Below, piece by piece: positions 47,901-59,339 of a DNA stretch of 64,000 bases. The position numbers and the translations under genes were made by a program. The notes below the pieces were generated by a model. The model did not search any database. It was not told where the DNA came from and saw only the letters and a list, made by a program, of their open reading frames with translations. Source of the DNA: Prostheceraeus crozeri (Eukaryota; Platyhelminthes; Polycladida; Euryleptidae); assembly GCA_907163375.1 (NCBI GenBank), contig CAJQUW010012929.1, positions 1-64,000 of the forward strand, given 5' to 3'. Positions within the stretch are counted from its first letter, which is position 1; each line of letters starts with the position of its first letter.

Positions 47901-50900
47901 TGCCATTAGAACACAATTTCCATTGCTCATGGATAAAGATGAGTCATGGGTAAGTAACAATGATAATTTCATTACTAAATCGTATTTTGTTAAATTTTGT
48001 CGTCGCCATCCTTCATCGGAAATCTAAGACGTACGTACAGTAGTGTAATAAGTTATGAGAAGGGCTACGTCTTTGCATGGGAAATAATCTTATTGTGATC
48101 ATTCTGTCCGTGATGACATAAAATGCATGATAGCGAAGTCTGTGATTGTCATCAAATTTTGGCTAATAAAAGGAGCTTTACACACTGAGTAATAATAAAT
48201 TCATTCAAATCAAGAGACTGTTCGTATCTATCAAATTGAGTATGTTCGATAAGCGGTTACCATTTGCTTTAGATTTACATATGAAACGTTACATTTCTCA
48301 TTAATCAGTATTCACAGGAATATGTAAACGAGTTAATTTGATGATATGAATTATGATTATTGAATGATTACTTTGCAGAGTCCCCATTGATCCATATTGA
48401 AGTATTGCAGTTAGTAAAAAGAGTGGAAAAATTTAGGAAAGTGACGGACTGTGATCAGAATTCTAATAAATAAATATTCTAATATCATTAAGAATTCTGA
48501 TACTAGAATTAGTCGTAAATTACCGGAGTTTTCCACTTAATATACCCGGGAAACTGGAAAATGACGAAATTGCAGAATAAGTTTGGATAAGGTTAACATA
48601 CCCGGGTATATTAAGTGGAGACACCACAAAATAAGCATATTCAATACATGAGATGCAATTCATCACTTAAAGTAACTATAATGTATTACATGTGCTTATA
48701 ATTTGATACATATGAGTTTCAAACTATAAACTGTAATGAAAAAAAAATCACAATTTGAATGTAATTTATCACAATTGTTAGGGTATAAAATGAGCAATAC
48801 CGTAATAAGCATCTGAATAACAGAATCACAGTTCTTTGGTGTAGGCTACAGTAGGGTTTTCAATCCCGGGATTATGTAATATCTGTTCTTAGGCAGTTAG
48901 TAGCTGTATGAAGATGGAGTAGCAAGGCTGTAGACAAGGAACATGGCGTAACAGATGCAATTCGTGAAACGTGGATGCTAACGCTATGCAAAAACTAAAT
49001 TCAAACTTCCACGATCAGCTTAACAACAGACACCTAAGTTGCAAACTCGAAACAGAGCTACTCGCATGCACAACTGCATAGAATAACTGAATAATATACT
49101 TATTGTCTATCTCAACTAATTGACATAAAAAAATGAAAATATGTTCAGGCAGTCGAGAGAAGGAAAGAGAGAGCGTTATACATACAGGGGTACAATACGA
49201 GGTGTGTCAGAAAAGTATCCGGACTATGTTCACAAAAACCGGATTATCGATTTGATATTTCTTGCTTGAACAGCAGGCACAGTCCGGATACTTTTCTGAC
49301 ACACCTCGTATATAATGAAGTTTTAAATCGATTAGTATCGGGCTTTCACCAGACAGAAAAATCGCGGGATTTGCATTTTGATTTGAAAATCTCATATCGG
49401 GCTTTAATGCGACAACGCATATTGTGTGTGATAACCAGATACATTTGTTGTTATAGTTTGTGTCTGCATGTGAAAAGATAACTTTATATTATATTACTTC
49501 ATGATCATTAAGGCACATGTCTATCTGATATCATTAGTTGTATTGTACAGCGTATCGTTTAAAATGCTCATCAACGAATATAAAACAACGTCTAGTATTT
49601 TTCAGCCTACGCCAGCCTAAGAATACCATCGGTAAATGTATTAAGCTTGCTAATCCCGAGATCAGAAAAAGTCGGGATTTTGAAAACCCTAGTATACATT
49701 GCAATAATTTCTAGGGAGTCCGCAAAACAGATGTTCGTTTTTTCCGATCGTTTATTGTCGAGATCTTTCGACCGTTCTACACGATCATCGTCAGGATCGT
49801 GTAGAACGGTCGAAAGATCTCGACAATAAACGATCGGAAAAAAAACGAACATCTGTTTTGCGGACTCCCTAGAAATTATTGCAATGAATAAGGATCCGTT
49901 ATTTCAAACAACCCTAGTATACAGGTAATTAGACTTATTACTTCGCCTAATCCTTTTCCGGCGTGATCACATGCGAACCCAAGATGGGTGCTTGATTTAC
50001 AAAAATCAGCAGAAGTGTTATTTCCAAGAAAGACGTTGAATGCTATAAAGACATAATGACAGTTTGGCGGGAGTTAATAGACCCGGGTATATCAACTGGC
50101 ACTAACTTCCACTTAACATACCCGGATATATTAAGTGGAAAACTCCGGTACATGTATGGATCAACAATTAACTATACTAGCGGTCAAAGGCTGAATAACA
50201 GTGTATTCAGTGGATGATTGTATATGTTACAATATCGAGTGTTGTGCTATATTCCACTCAACACAAAAATTTGTCGCATAAAACTTCAACATGATGTAAC
50301 ATCCTCTATTTCAGGAGGTATTGAAGTTCAAATTTATTAAAAGAATTCAGTACATGCGGACAAAGATGGACTCCCAAAAGATCCTCGAAATGCGGCAACG
50401 ATATGAGAAGATTAAAGAGAATTACAGGAAGCGTAAGATCCAAGAAGCCCAGATCCGAACAGGAAAGAAACAGTAAGAGAAATGATTATTGATCAGTAAT
50501 GATTAGTGGGATGCGTTAAAGAGTACTTGAACACTGTATCAAATACCTTGAATAATGTATCAAAACATTTCTTGTTTACATCATGCTCGTGTAGCCTATA
50601 CGTGTAAGTGCGTTGAGCTGGAGGATCGTGAGTACTAAGCATGTTACTTTGGCACGTGATAACGCTTGACTGATTGGCATATGTGAACAGCTAAGTAGCC
50701 TATAATTCAATATCCAAGATCAAAGTTATACTTATTTTAATTGTTCTACGCCAAAATTTACTGTTGACCACGTTTTCACTGCAGCTATTGATTAGCCTAA
50801 GATATCCACAGCTGTTTTGAGAGTTAAGGCTTGTTTTGTTGCGGTAGGCGTATTTCTGACACAAGCGGATAAAACTAAAAAAATAATCAAGTGCTAGGGT

Positions 50901-52437
50901 CCTGCAAATAAACAATTAATCATTTTCAATAAAGCTATCTTACATACCGTAATATCTGGGGTTATATTGTAACAGATAACATCGCAAAACCGCTTCCTTA
51001 GTGCCAAATGTCCTTGACTTTCAAAAATACTGTTTCGCACGTATTTAAAAGGAAGAGTGAATGCCAAATAAATATAACACATGTTGTTCAGCTATAAGTA
51101 AGCATAATTGTTTTTCATAAACTATATTTTTCCTGATGATCCAAGCTACGAAATTAAGAATTAATGAATGGAGTCCACTAGATCTCAGAGGGTATGGAAA
51201 AGCTGAAGTGTCCGAGTTTAAAATGAATTGTATATGAAAATTAAGCTTGTACTATAATGAGGCTTGCATGAATGTTTTGGAAGTTTGAAATGTATATTTT
51301 GTATTTCAGCGCCACCGTTAAGATGCATGAAGAGACAAATGACGTTTGGAATGTTCTCTTGGAGGATGCTGTCCTTGACAGGTAAGTTTTAGTCATCTAC
51401 CCATCATTACCAATTACAATTATTACTCCCGTAGTGAATGCCTGAATATTATTATTCCACACCATAATAATGCATTATCATCACTGATGTCTTCCTTCTT
51501 CTATTTTACAGCACTCCAGCTGGATCAGTTTATTCAGATGAAGCGGACGGGTGCATGAATACGTCAGCATTGTGAGTTGATAAATGTAATTCAACACAAC
51601 TACACATATATACAGTATAACAACCTTATAGGTATATTCTTGGTTTTGAGCTTGCAATAATACAACCAGATTAGGAATAGAGCTATCAGCTGTAGGCATT
51701 TTGCATGTACATTCCACGGAACTCCAACTTTACACTTGCTATCAATAACTGTATGACATTAATTGATCTTTATAGTGAGCAGTTATTTCACTCCACTTCC
51801 TTTTGCGACATTCAGATGCCGCTTTCATTTTAGAGCTTTTCGAGATATTTAGGTTTTCATCAATATTTAGAGCTCTTCGTCAATTTTTAAAACTTCTTCA
51901 GAGAACCTCTGTTCATTTATTTGACTTCAAATGTGATTTGTTTTTCCAGATCAGACAGTGCAGCGAGTATCATGAAACTGGAGAACATGTCCCTTCCAGA
52001 CAACATTGTGAGAGAGGTAACGGACATTGTTTTGACTCTTATTTTAAATATATGCGTAAATTTTCGAAAGCCTCCTTATCTCTCCTTAAATATTTCGATT
52101 GCCTCCTTATCAAATCAGATGAAAAAAATCTCTATCAAATATTTTTCCATCTGATTTGATAAAGAGGCAATCGAAATATTGTCAGTAATAAGATCTTTTT
52201 TATTGGTCTTGTCTATTTTGATTATTTTGAACTAACCGGCCAATGGCGAATTTAATCATTAGTATGTATAAATATATACACTGTATGTATAGATATGCTA
52301 TATCTCACACCTCTTCCTCACACCCTCACACCGACTATCCGAAATGCAGTTACAGAGAACAGGATGGTAATGTGAAGACCGGTTTCGCTTTTATTTAAGA
52401 CAGCTTTCTCAATTCCACAGATCAGAGTAAATGCAAT

Positions 52438-52504
<67 letters not shown>

Positions 52505-55500
52505 CAAATAACAACATGACGCGAAGCGTCTTTTAACTGATCATGGTAGATATTAATTCTAAATTATGCACGTCATTCAACCCACTCAGTGCCTCAATTG
52601 CAACGATATCTCATGGACATTTGAATATCTGGTAATCTGAACAGGAAACGTTTGGTTACGACGAAAATTTATAACGATATTCAATTCTTTATTTCTGCTG
52701 GTTTGAAATCGAAAAATAATATACAGGGTGAACATAAAAGAATACCCCAACTTTGAAAATTTATTGTGACAAGACTAAGCAACGCACGAGGTTCGGTGAG
52801 GTGTCATATAAAAGACGACGTTCTGAAGTTTTTTTTACTACCAAAGCAATGACTTAATTTCTTAAGTTTTCAACAAAATTTTGATCATTGATTTTTGGCT
52901 AAAAATGCATGATATTTATTATTCATTTTACCGACAACTCTGTTGTAACTTTTTAAGTGTAAGTCTACCTTATTTCCATCAAGTATTTAATTAAATAAAA
53001 GACGATTTTACGATACTAACCATTTGTATCATAGGCCCTATATAAACATCATAAATGCTCAATATGGCCGCCCTCAGCAGCACGAACAACGTCCATTCGA
53101 TAATCAAACTCACGTCAGACGTTTTGCAACATTTCCGATGTCACAGATCGGATGGATGCTGTGATTCGAGATTTCAGTTCTTCTAAATTTGTCGGGAGTG
53201 GTGGTACATACACAGAATTCTAAATATACCCCTAAAGAAGAAAATCACAAGGTGACAAGTCTGGGCTTCGCGGTGGCCAACGATGAAGGGCTTTATCTGT
53301 AGATGAATGACGTCCAATCCAGCGTTGAGGATAATGATCATTCAAGTACTGTCGGACTGATAGATGCCAGTGAGGCGGTGCCCCATCTTGCTGAAAAATA
53401 AAGTTTCCAGCATGTTCCTCTAATTGAGGCATCAACCAATGAACAAGCATCTCAAAGTACGAGGTACCTGTTACAGTAGAGTCTTCAAAAAAGAAAGGAC
53501 CAAAAACCGTAGATTGCGAGATAGAACAGAACACGTTAACTTTCGGCGAGTCTCGTACAAGTTCCACAGATTCGTGAGGATTCTCAGTTGACCATATACG
53601 TACGTGTACGTTGTGCTTGTTCACCTTCCCTGTCACGTGGAATATACCTTCATCTGAGAATACGAGCTTCGAAATGAAAGAGACATCCAACTCAGTCTGT
53701 TCGAAGATGAAATTGCAAAACTCTACTCTCTGTTCTGCATCACCACTTGTTAAAGCTTGTAGGTGCTGTAATTTGTGCGGTTACATATTCAAATCCTTTC
53801 GCAAAACCTTCCACACCGTAGATTGAGGCATTTGCAGTTCAAGGCTGGCACGACGAGTTGACTTTCGTGGACTTCGTAGAAAAGCACCGCGAGTACGCTG
53901 CACGCTTTCCTCCATCACTCTAGGTCTACCTGGGCTCTTGCCTTTACACAGGCATCCAGTCTCTACGAATTGTCGGTACCAACGTAGGATCTCTTTTCTA
54001 TCAGGTGGGCTCACCCCAAACTGCAAACGAAAGGTGCAAACGAGGGTTCAGATTTGTAGAATTGAATAACGCAAAAGGCCTTTTGTTTCGCTGTAATCAT
54101 GTTGAAGAATGATAAAAATCACTTATGGGTCTCGTAGAAAGTTTTGAATTAAGAGACGAGTCATTTGATCGCGATTGGTAACTAACTGACACGCATCAAT
54201 TCATGGGAATCCCAGAGGGATGAATATAGATATTACTTAATGCAACATGCGTACCGGCATAGGAGTCCCACACGATCTAAAATTAAACTCAAGAAGGACG
54301 ATTATGTTAATCGATTGCGGACTGTGGTTTGAGAAAAGTAAATTTTACCTTAGCTCTGGTAGGACAAAGTTGAACAAAGATGTAAAAAAAACTTCAGAAC
54401 GTTGTCTGACAAATGACACCTCACCGAACCTCGTGCGTTGCTTAGTCTTGTCACAATAAATTTTTAAAGTTGGGGTATTCTTTTATGTTCACCCTGTATA
54501 CTAATATACAAATCACTATTGGATTCATCAAGCATTTGTTTCAAGTGTCTTTTGGATTTTTTGTTTTAAATGAATTTATTATTTGGTTTTGTGTATAGGA
54601 ATAGCATTTAGTTAATACGATAAAGACAAAATAGGTCGCAGATGTCAATCAAGGAGAGGTGTTGGTAAATTATAGCCTGTAATTGCGCTAGGAAATATAA
54701 GTTGTCATAGGTGTCGATTGAAAATCTACAGGAGATACTGACCATATAATCCTCTCGTAATTGAAGGCAACAGAAATATCAGTTTATCATATTTCCTTGA
54801 TCGTATTTCCCGTTGTGTGGAAGTATATCATTGAAAAAGATTATATAGAAGCTTATCTTACAAAACATTAACTGTCCAAATATGCAGATGTCAAAGGATT
54901 TTTATTCTTTGATTTTGCAGTCCGGTGTTAACGTTAAATTCCATTGCGCGATGTCCGATGTGGAGGTTAAACAGAAGCTGGAGGAATCATTTTCTGTTCG
55001 CAAGCACTTTGCCATGAACGAAACCGTCTTCCAAGAAGTGCTTAACTGCCCACAACTGCGCCTTCCTGAATATGTGAGTGTTAAATGAAGATTAACTGCA
55101 TCTGAACTGGCTGTCCCTTTGCAGACAACTATATCACATAAACTATGTTTTCTGAAAACTGTTTTAAAAAAGCATTGCATGGTTTTTATGTTTCTCGTTT
55201 TTTTCTTTTTATTCCAGCTTTTAACATCGTTCTGGCATAAGTATTTCTCTTTTACTTGTCTTAATCTGCTATAAACGGAACATCAAGGTGCCTATCAACT
55301 AGTCTATGCCACACTTATTGGGATCTTAAATTAGTTTAATAAACATTCCTTTTTTTAAATTCATCTCTAAAAGATACGATTTAAATAGTCTTAAGAACAA
55401 GGTTTTGCATTCCATTTGCTTTGCTCACAACACAGTATAAAACCACCTTTCAAACACGACTGATAATCAAGGTCAGTAAGCATCGAAATGGCATTTAAAT

Positions 55501-57615
55501 GCATATTTTATTCCATTCAAATATTTTCAATTTTCATAGCAGGAATTATGGTGTCCTAGAAACTAGAATGAAAAGACAATGTTAATTTTGTGAACTAGAC
55601 TCCGCAAGACATAGTCAAATGGCCTGGTATATTTCGCCGGTCCTCCTAAGCTGTAGTTATAGTATTTCGTTTAGGGACTGAACAGTGATCGATGATATCC
55701 TGGAATATGAATTACCGTATATTTCCTGCCCCTCTCTCTCATCTTCCACTATTAAGGAATCTTTCTCTTTGAGGCATCTCCCAAGACATCTTCCTCTGTT
55801 AAGGTATCTCCCTTAAAGCATGTGTTTCTTTAAACGTTATTATACAGACTATTTTATTCATACACAATGTGCACTGCCGGATTGGAAATCGTCGCTGTTG
55901 GTGACGACCATCTCAGTTAAATTTTCACTCTAGCTCTCGATTCCGAGCAGAGACTGAGTCATATGTGCTTAGGTCTGAATAACGGAAGGACCCAGATTCA
56001 GATGATCTTTTATTTATATTTATCAAAATTATGCTGTCGAGCGTTTTCGGCTATCGTTCACTTGCCATGTTCACGACAAATTAACAGAGACGCTGTATCT
56101 GAACATACGGTAAAACACATATTGCAAGCATTGTCATTAATTGCATTTTTCTGTGGACTGAATGGCATTTTCCATCTATGAAATTCCTTCTAATATTCCC
56201 ATTTCCTTCCACAGCTCATGTTTGAAGCATCATTGATGCTACGCGCGTATTGCGCAAATGAAAAATCCCCGTACCAGCTTGGGGGGGCTTTCGATCCACG
56301 CAAGATGGAGTTGGAGCTTTTGCGCGCCTCCCGAATTTTGGACTTGCCGTTTTCTCGCAGATTGGAGCTGAAGGAGACTCCTAACAGCTTGAGTAAGTTT
56401 TTTATTTTAATTGAATTGTTGGACTTGAATATTATTTCAAATTTTATTTTATTTGTAGCTGGCACTCTTTGGATGTCATTTTTGACAGTGGTGGCCAAGA
56501 CAAAGGAAGCAGCCTCGGCCTTCTTCTCGGAAGGAAATGTAAGTTCATCTACTTGTGACACCTCTATTGTTGTAACGGCATTGTTTCATGGAGAGAATCA
56601 TTGTAACGTGATTCTGCTTAAAGTAATGATTGTGTTGTAAATGGTTGCATGCTTGCTTACAGTAAGTGCAGTGCTATTTCACGCAAGGTCAATACGCACT
56701 TCGTCAAACTCCTATGTCAGTTCAAGTGCTGTGTCATTAGCATTGGGTGCTTTATCTAAGAATGCATGTTCATTCACATTAAATCTAATAGGGGAACTCT
56801 GTATCAAGTACATGTACATGTATGATGCTCAAAGCACTCCTTTGATTTCTTTGAATATGTGAGAGTAAAATGCTCAATTTTTAAAAAAAATTCAAATTAT
56901 CTTGTTGATTGATTGATTGGTCTAAGAATTGAACCATTTCAGAATCAATAGTTCAGTTCATTGACAGTCTTGATTATTAGACCTACAGTAAGCTTTGCAT
57001 GTGATATCTGTTATTCACATGCTCTGACAGATACATAGCCTATGATAAGTGTACAAAACAGTCATCAAAATAAGAGAATTTCGAAAAAAGTAAACTTTTT
57101 ACTTTCAACTCAAAACCCCTGACATCATCGTCCGGCAGTTTCAGGTTTACCATACTGCTGAGGAATGAGTTATTCTCTCGATTGATGTGTTGTTATATCA
57201 TGCATGATAAAGTGAATATTTCATTTATAAATGTAAAAGGAATTACAATGGATAATTTTAAAAGGAAAATTAAATGATGACTGGGCATTCAGGACATTGA
57301 TTCAGGATCGGAGCCATTTTTTGCTGCTGGGGGAATTTAATTATATTGTGTAATTGTATTGTGTAATGGCTTTCGTGTAATTTAATTGTATTGTGAAATA
57401 TAGTAAAACTTGTATATATCCTAGTATATATACTAGCATACTATAGTATACTAGTAGTTGGATATATACTAGTATAATCAAGTTTGATTTCATACAAACG
57501 AGATCTGAAGTTGGTGATGCTAAAAATGAAATTTGTATCCACAATTCATCTCTCTTTTCAGCAACCGGTCAGAATTGGAGGAACAGAAGGTGCCCAGAAA
57601 ACTGCGTGCACGTAA
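44959..57615 (+). CDS. CIDE-N-like / SAMD3-like gene, twelve exons
   Basis: Exons: 44959-44967, 45079-45157, 46501-46849, 47865-47949, 50315-50472, 51310-51381, 51512-51571, 51950-52016, 54921-55073, 56215-56392, 56459-56538 and 57562-57615. All borders are GT/AG, and phases agree throughout, giving 447 residues. Residues 4-69 read as a CIDE-N-like ubiquitin fold (VLKISANENGKIKF..., SVTLYTDGVEVESEDG, AGTVIIFKD). About 90-230 is the helical SAMD3-like region (SFLYPIVDDIARHV, LRSWQYKAIGDAIRTQFPLL, KFKFIKRIQYMRTKMDS). A Glu/Lys/Arg-rich linker and C-terminal exons follow (MLRAYCANEKSPYQLGG, GTLWMSFLTVV). Role unknown; CIDE-N domains mediate protein-protein contacts in apoptotic nucleases and lipid-droplet proteins. 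The last exon's frame ends after 17 codons, but an overlapping frame to 57809 encodes the expected C-terminal domain. Introns hold several transposons. A polyadenylation signal AATAAA is near 58228. Confidence 0.7.
45379..45831 (+). CDS. Open frame in intron 2, possible alternative terminal exon
   Basis: A 142-codon frame (from GAG/AGC at 45403, open from 45379) follows an acceptor-like TTTCGAAAG and would join exon 2 in phase, giving ...EEFIREAVLAPLDK. It is basic (PKKRKTLTDM, QRRGKNAE) and ends YLYSDI-stop at 45831. No domain is recognised. Either it is an alternative last exon that cuts the CIDE-N-like domain in half, or it is an unrelated insertion in the intron. Confidence 0.35.
   Translation, partial: AVLAPLDKLSTILPKKRKTLTDMIIATDTTKKFIQRRGKNAESVISDARVKVRKLNLSPPGLSIDRSLRFESSSADCQQGISSNFRTKFYEIGKYRHVLIKNQQYVILESALLHTENENVSRPSAYPEFDKEHLIMELRKFKDQYLYSDI
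49198..49308. mobile_element. Mariner-type MITE, 111 bp
   Basis: TA duplications flank perfect inverted ends CGAGGTGTGTCAGAAAAGTA and TACTTTTCTGACACACCTCG, continuing to AGTCCGG. The ends are of the mariner kind. The interior is only about 50 bp. Confidence 0.85.
49697..49886. mobile_element. Near-perfect palindrome, arms about 93 bp
   Basis: From CATTGCAATAATTTCTAGGG to its exact inverse at 49867-49886, the arms match almost base for base around an 8-base centre (ATCGTCAG, near 49790). A 13-base direct repeat ACCCTAGTATACA flanks it at 49686-49698 and 49911-49923, which may be a target duplication. Such a palindrome is hard to keep, so the insertion is young or the region is constrained. 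Confidence 0.85.
52089..52180. repeat. Inverted repeat just downstream of exon 8
   Basis: AATATTTCGATTGCCTCCTT and ATCAAATCAGATGAAAAA pair with TTTTTCCATCTGATTTGAT and AAGAGGCAATCGAAATATT. Arms are about 38 bp around a 14-base loop, 73 bases after the exon 8 donor. Confidence 0.8.
52439..52502. repeat. (AT)n microsatellite
   Basis: About thirty uninterrupted AT dinucleotides. Confidence 0.97.
52724..54496 (-). mobile_element. Mariner-like transposon with about 120-bp inverted repeats
   Basis: TA duplications lie at 52722-52723 and 54497-54498. The ends are inverted and nearly identical for over 80 bp: CAGGGTGAACATAAAAGAAT on both, then ACCCCAACTTT.AAAATTTA and GCAACGCACGAGGTTCGGTG. Matching resumes at AACGTTCTGAAGTTTTTTT. 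It inserted into intron 8 of the twelve-exon gene, opposite to its direction. The transposase on the minus strand is almost whole. Confidence 0.92.
53190..54026 (-). pseudogene. Mariner-type (DD34D-like) transposase with a few stops
   Basis: N-terminal helix-turn-helix region: FGVSPPDRKEILRWYRQFVE, GKSPGRPRVMEE and TRRASLELQMPQSTVWKVLR (54026-53781). Catalytic region: LVFSDEGIFHVTGKVNKHNV (first Asp), RIWSTENPHESVE, FQQDGAPPHWHLSVRQYL (second Asp) and RWPPRSPDLSPCDFLL (third Asp). This is the order and spacing of mariner-like enzymes of the kind common in arthropods and other invertebrates. A TAA after DLNM (about 53780) and a TAG after CDFLL, where Trp is expected (about 53230), interrupt it; another stop follows GYI. 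The true start is probably slightly upstream of 54026. Confidence 0.9.
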
Positions 57616-57809
57616 ATGACATAAGCATATCAACAGATGGTGCTGCACAAACTTTGACAGTGTTTGTAGCCTGTTTCCTTGCATTTAATTTGATGCACTC
57701 CCGGCAGCAAGAAGCAACCGTGGAGGTGTTGGAGGGACTTCTCGGTGTGCGGCGCTCATTTACCAAACTGAGCAGCAAAAATACTTTAAAACTTTTGTTC
57801 ATCCTATAA
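57606..57809 (+). other. Displaced C-terminal domain frame of the SAMD3-like gene
   Basis: In the last exon, a frame shifted relative to the spliced one reads NDISISTDGAAQTLTVFVAC, then FLAFNLMHSRQQEATVEVLE and GLLG. This matches the C-terminal domain of SAMD3-like proteins and the last exon of the minus-strand relative (HLVVAVILIVYHLLDLHYPS). The open frame starts with GTG, not a real start. Reaching it needs a frame change between about 57600 and 57620. So the gene has either lost its C-terminal domain recently or uses a splice form that I cannot see. Confidence 0.6.
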
Positions 57810-57815
57810 GCGAGG

Positions 57816-58900
57816 CGATTTTTGTTTAATTTCTTCTTTTTTAATTGTGATCAAATCTAACACTTCTGATATAGCGCCGCTTCGATTATCAATTATTGAG
57901 AATTTTGGAAGACTTTTACTATCTACGCGACTATCAAATTTTCTTCATACAATCATTTTGCTACTCCTAGATCATTATCAGAGTGACAATGTAGTAAGCT
58001 TGACATTCAGGTAGCTCATCAAGCAGGCACTGCTTCATAGGAGTAAAATCGAAGCCTGTCTGCGAGTGCGAACATCTTGTGTGATTGCTTATAATCTACT
58101 TTCAACGAATGATTTCCACTTACTGCGCTTGGATTTTTTAAAATTGTTTTATGAGAGTAGCTGTGACATTCCAGAGGATTCTTGCTGATTCCACTAATTA
58201 ATTTGTTCTTCGTTTTCTTGCTTTTCTAATAAACGTTTCAACTGAGACGTTTGCAATTTGAAGGAAATCTATACATAAGAAACATAGACATTTAGAATTC
58301 GTGCTTACAGATCATTTTCTAGCTGTTTTTGGCTTTGAACTTCCGCATAATCGAGCAGCCGCTGCATCAGAAGAGTAATTTCCATATCTCTTTTACAGAA
58401 TTTCTGGTCATTTTTTATATTTTCTTAGATTCGTATTTTGAACATGTTTGTTATTTTCCAATGATAAGTGATCTCATGCTTGTGAACCAATTTTGTAATT
58501 TTTAGATGAATTTTATAAATGAATTTTATGAATGTTTTTCATAAATTTGTTGCAATTTTTTTGAATATATTCAAATGATATCAACATGCGTTTTGACGTT
58601 TTCTGCGAACCCTATCAAACATTATGACAGTAGCATATCCTAAATAATCCTTAATGACACTAATTAGTACAAAATATAATTGAATCTATGTTTAAAGGGC
58701 ATGGTTTGTAATCACATTTCGTTTAATTGCTAAGGAAAAGAAAGCAGGCATAATTGATAATAGCTCAATTTCAGTGCTATGGGAAATTTAGTTGCATAAT
58801 GGCACTACTGCTAGATTGATGCAGTAGTATGTTGCATCACACTGTAAAAGTTGTATAAAGTATTGGAAAATATTTTAGTGTCTTAGCCTTCTGAAACGCT
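57816..58900. other. 3' flank of the twelve-exon gene
   Basis: AT-rich, with an AATAAA near 58228. No other exon recognised. Confidence 0.4.
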
Positions 58901-58987
58901 TTGCTTTAGGATTTTTTTATTAGTTACGAATAGTGTCTTGCTTTAGGAGGTGATTCAGCTCGCTTTAGGAGGTGCTGGTTTACAGTG
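58900..58987. repeat. CACTA-type right terminus with subterminal repeats
   Basis: TTTGCTTTAGGA (58900), TTGCTTTAGGAGGTG (58939) and TCGCTTTAGGAGGTG (58961) lead to GGTTTACAGTG, ending at 58987. Read inversely this is CACTGTAAACC followed by repeated CCTCCTAAAGC, the form of a CACTA element end. A left partner was not found between 36 and 45 kb. Confidence 0.45.
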
Positions 58988-59339
58988 CACCACACGAGTA
59001 CTTTCTTTGTGAATTTAAAACAGACATTCCTTCTATTGAATTGAATAAAAGAAAACAAAAATCAACTCATTTACCTTATCTATGCTAATTTCCAGTTGTG
59101 CATGTCTCGATTTCAGTATTTTCACTTAATCTCCTTTTATAGCTGGCCCCTATATGAATTGAATGTTTTTAGCTTTTGAAGCAAGACTATTTAGCATCCT
59201 TTGCTTAATGACGTTATCTTATTATGACTAGAGTTGTCGAAAGTGCTTAAAATAAGTTAGTTTTCATTTCCTTGCTTATATCTACTTTGTATTTATTTTA
59301 GAATTATTTACTCTATATCAAATTAAACACGTCTTTTAG

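Larger units (their letters stand above)
48523..50148. mobile_element. Non-autonomous DNA transposon with TA duplication, 1.6 kb
   Basis: TA duplications lie at 48521-48522 and 50149-50150. The inverted ends match almost perfectly over about 28 bp: CCGGAGTTTTCCACTTAATA on both, then TACCCGGG (left) or TATCCGGG (right). A second inverted copy of the ACCCGGGTATATTAAGTGGA word lies just inside each end (48600 and 50080-50130). No transposase is present. It sits in intron 4 of the twelve-exon gene and contains two further elements (49198-49308 and 49697-49886). Confidence 0.75.

Noticed and set aside
57395-57480. CTAGTATA palindromes as a MITE
   Set aside because: Low-complexity A/T-rich inverted words without defined ends or duplication.
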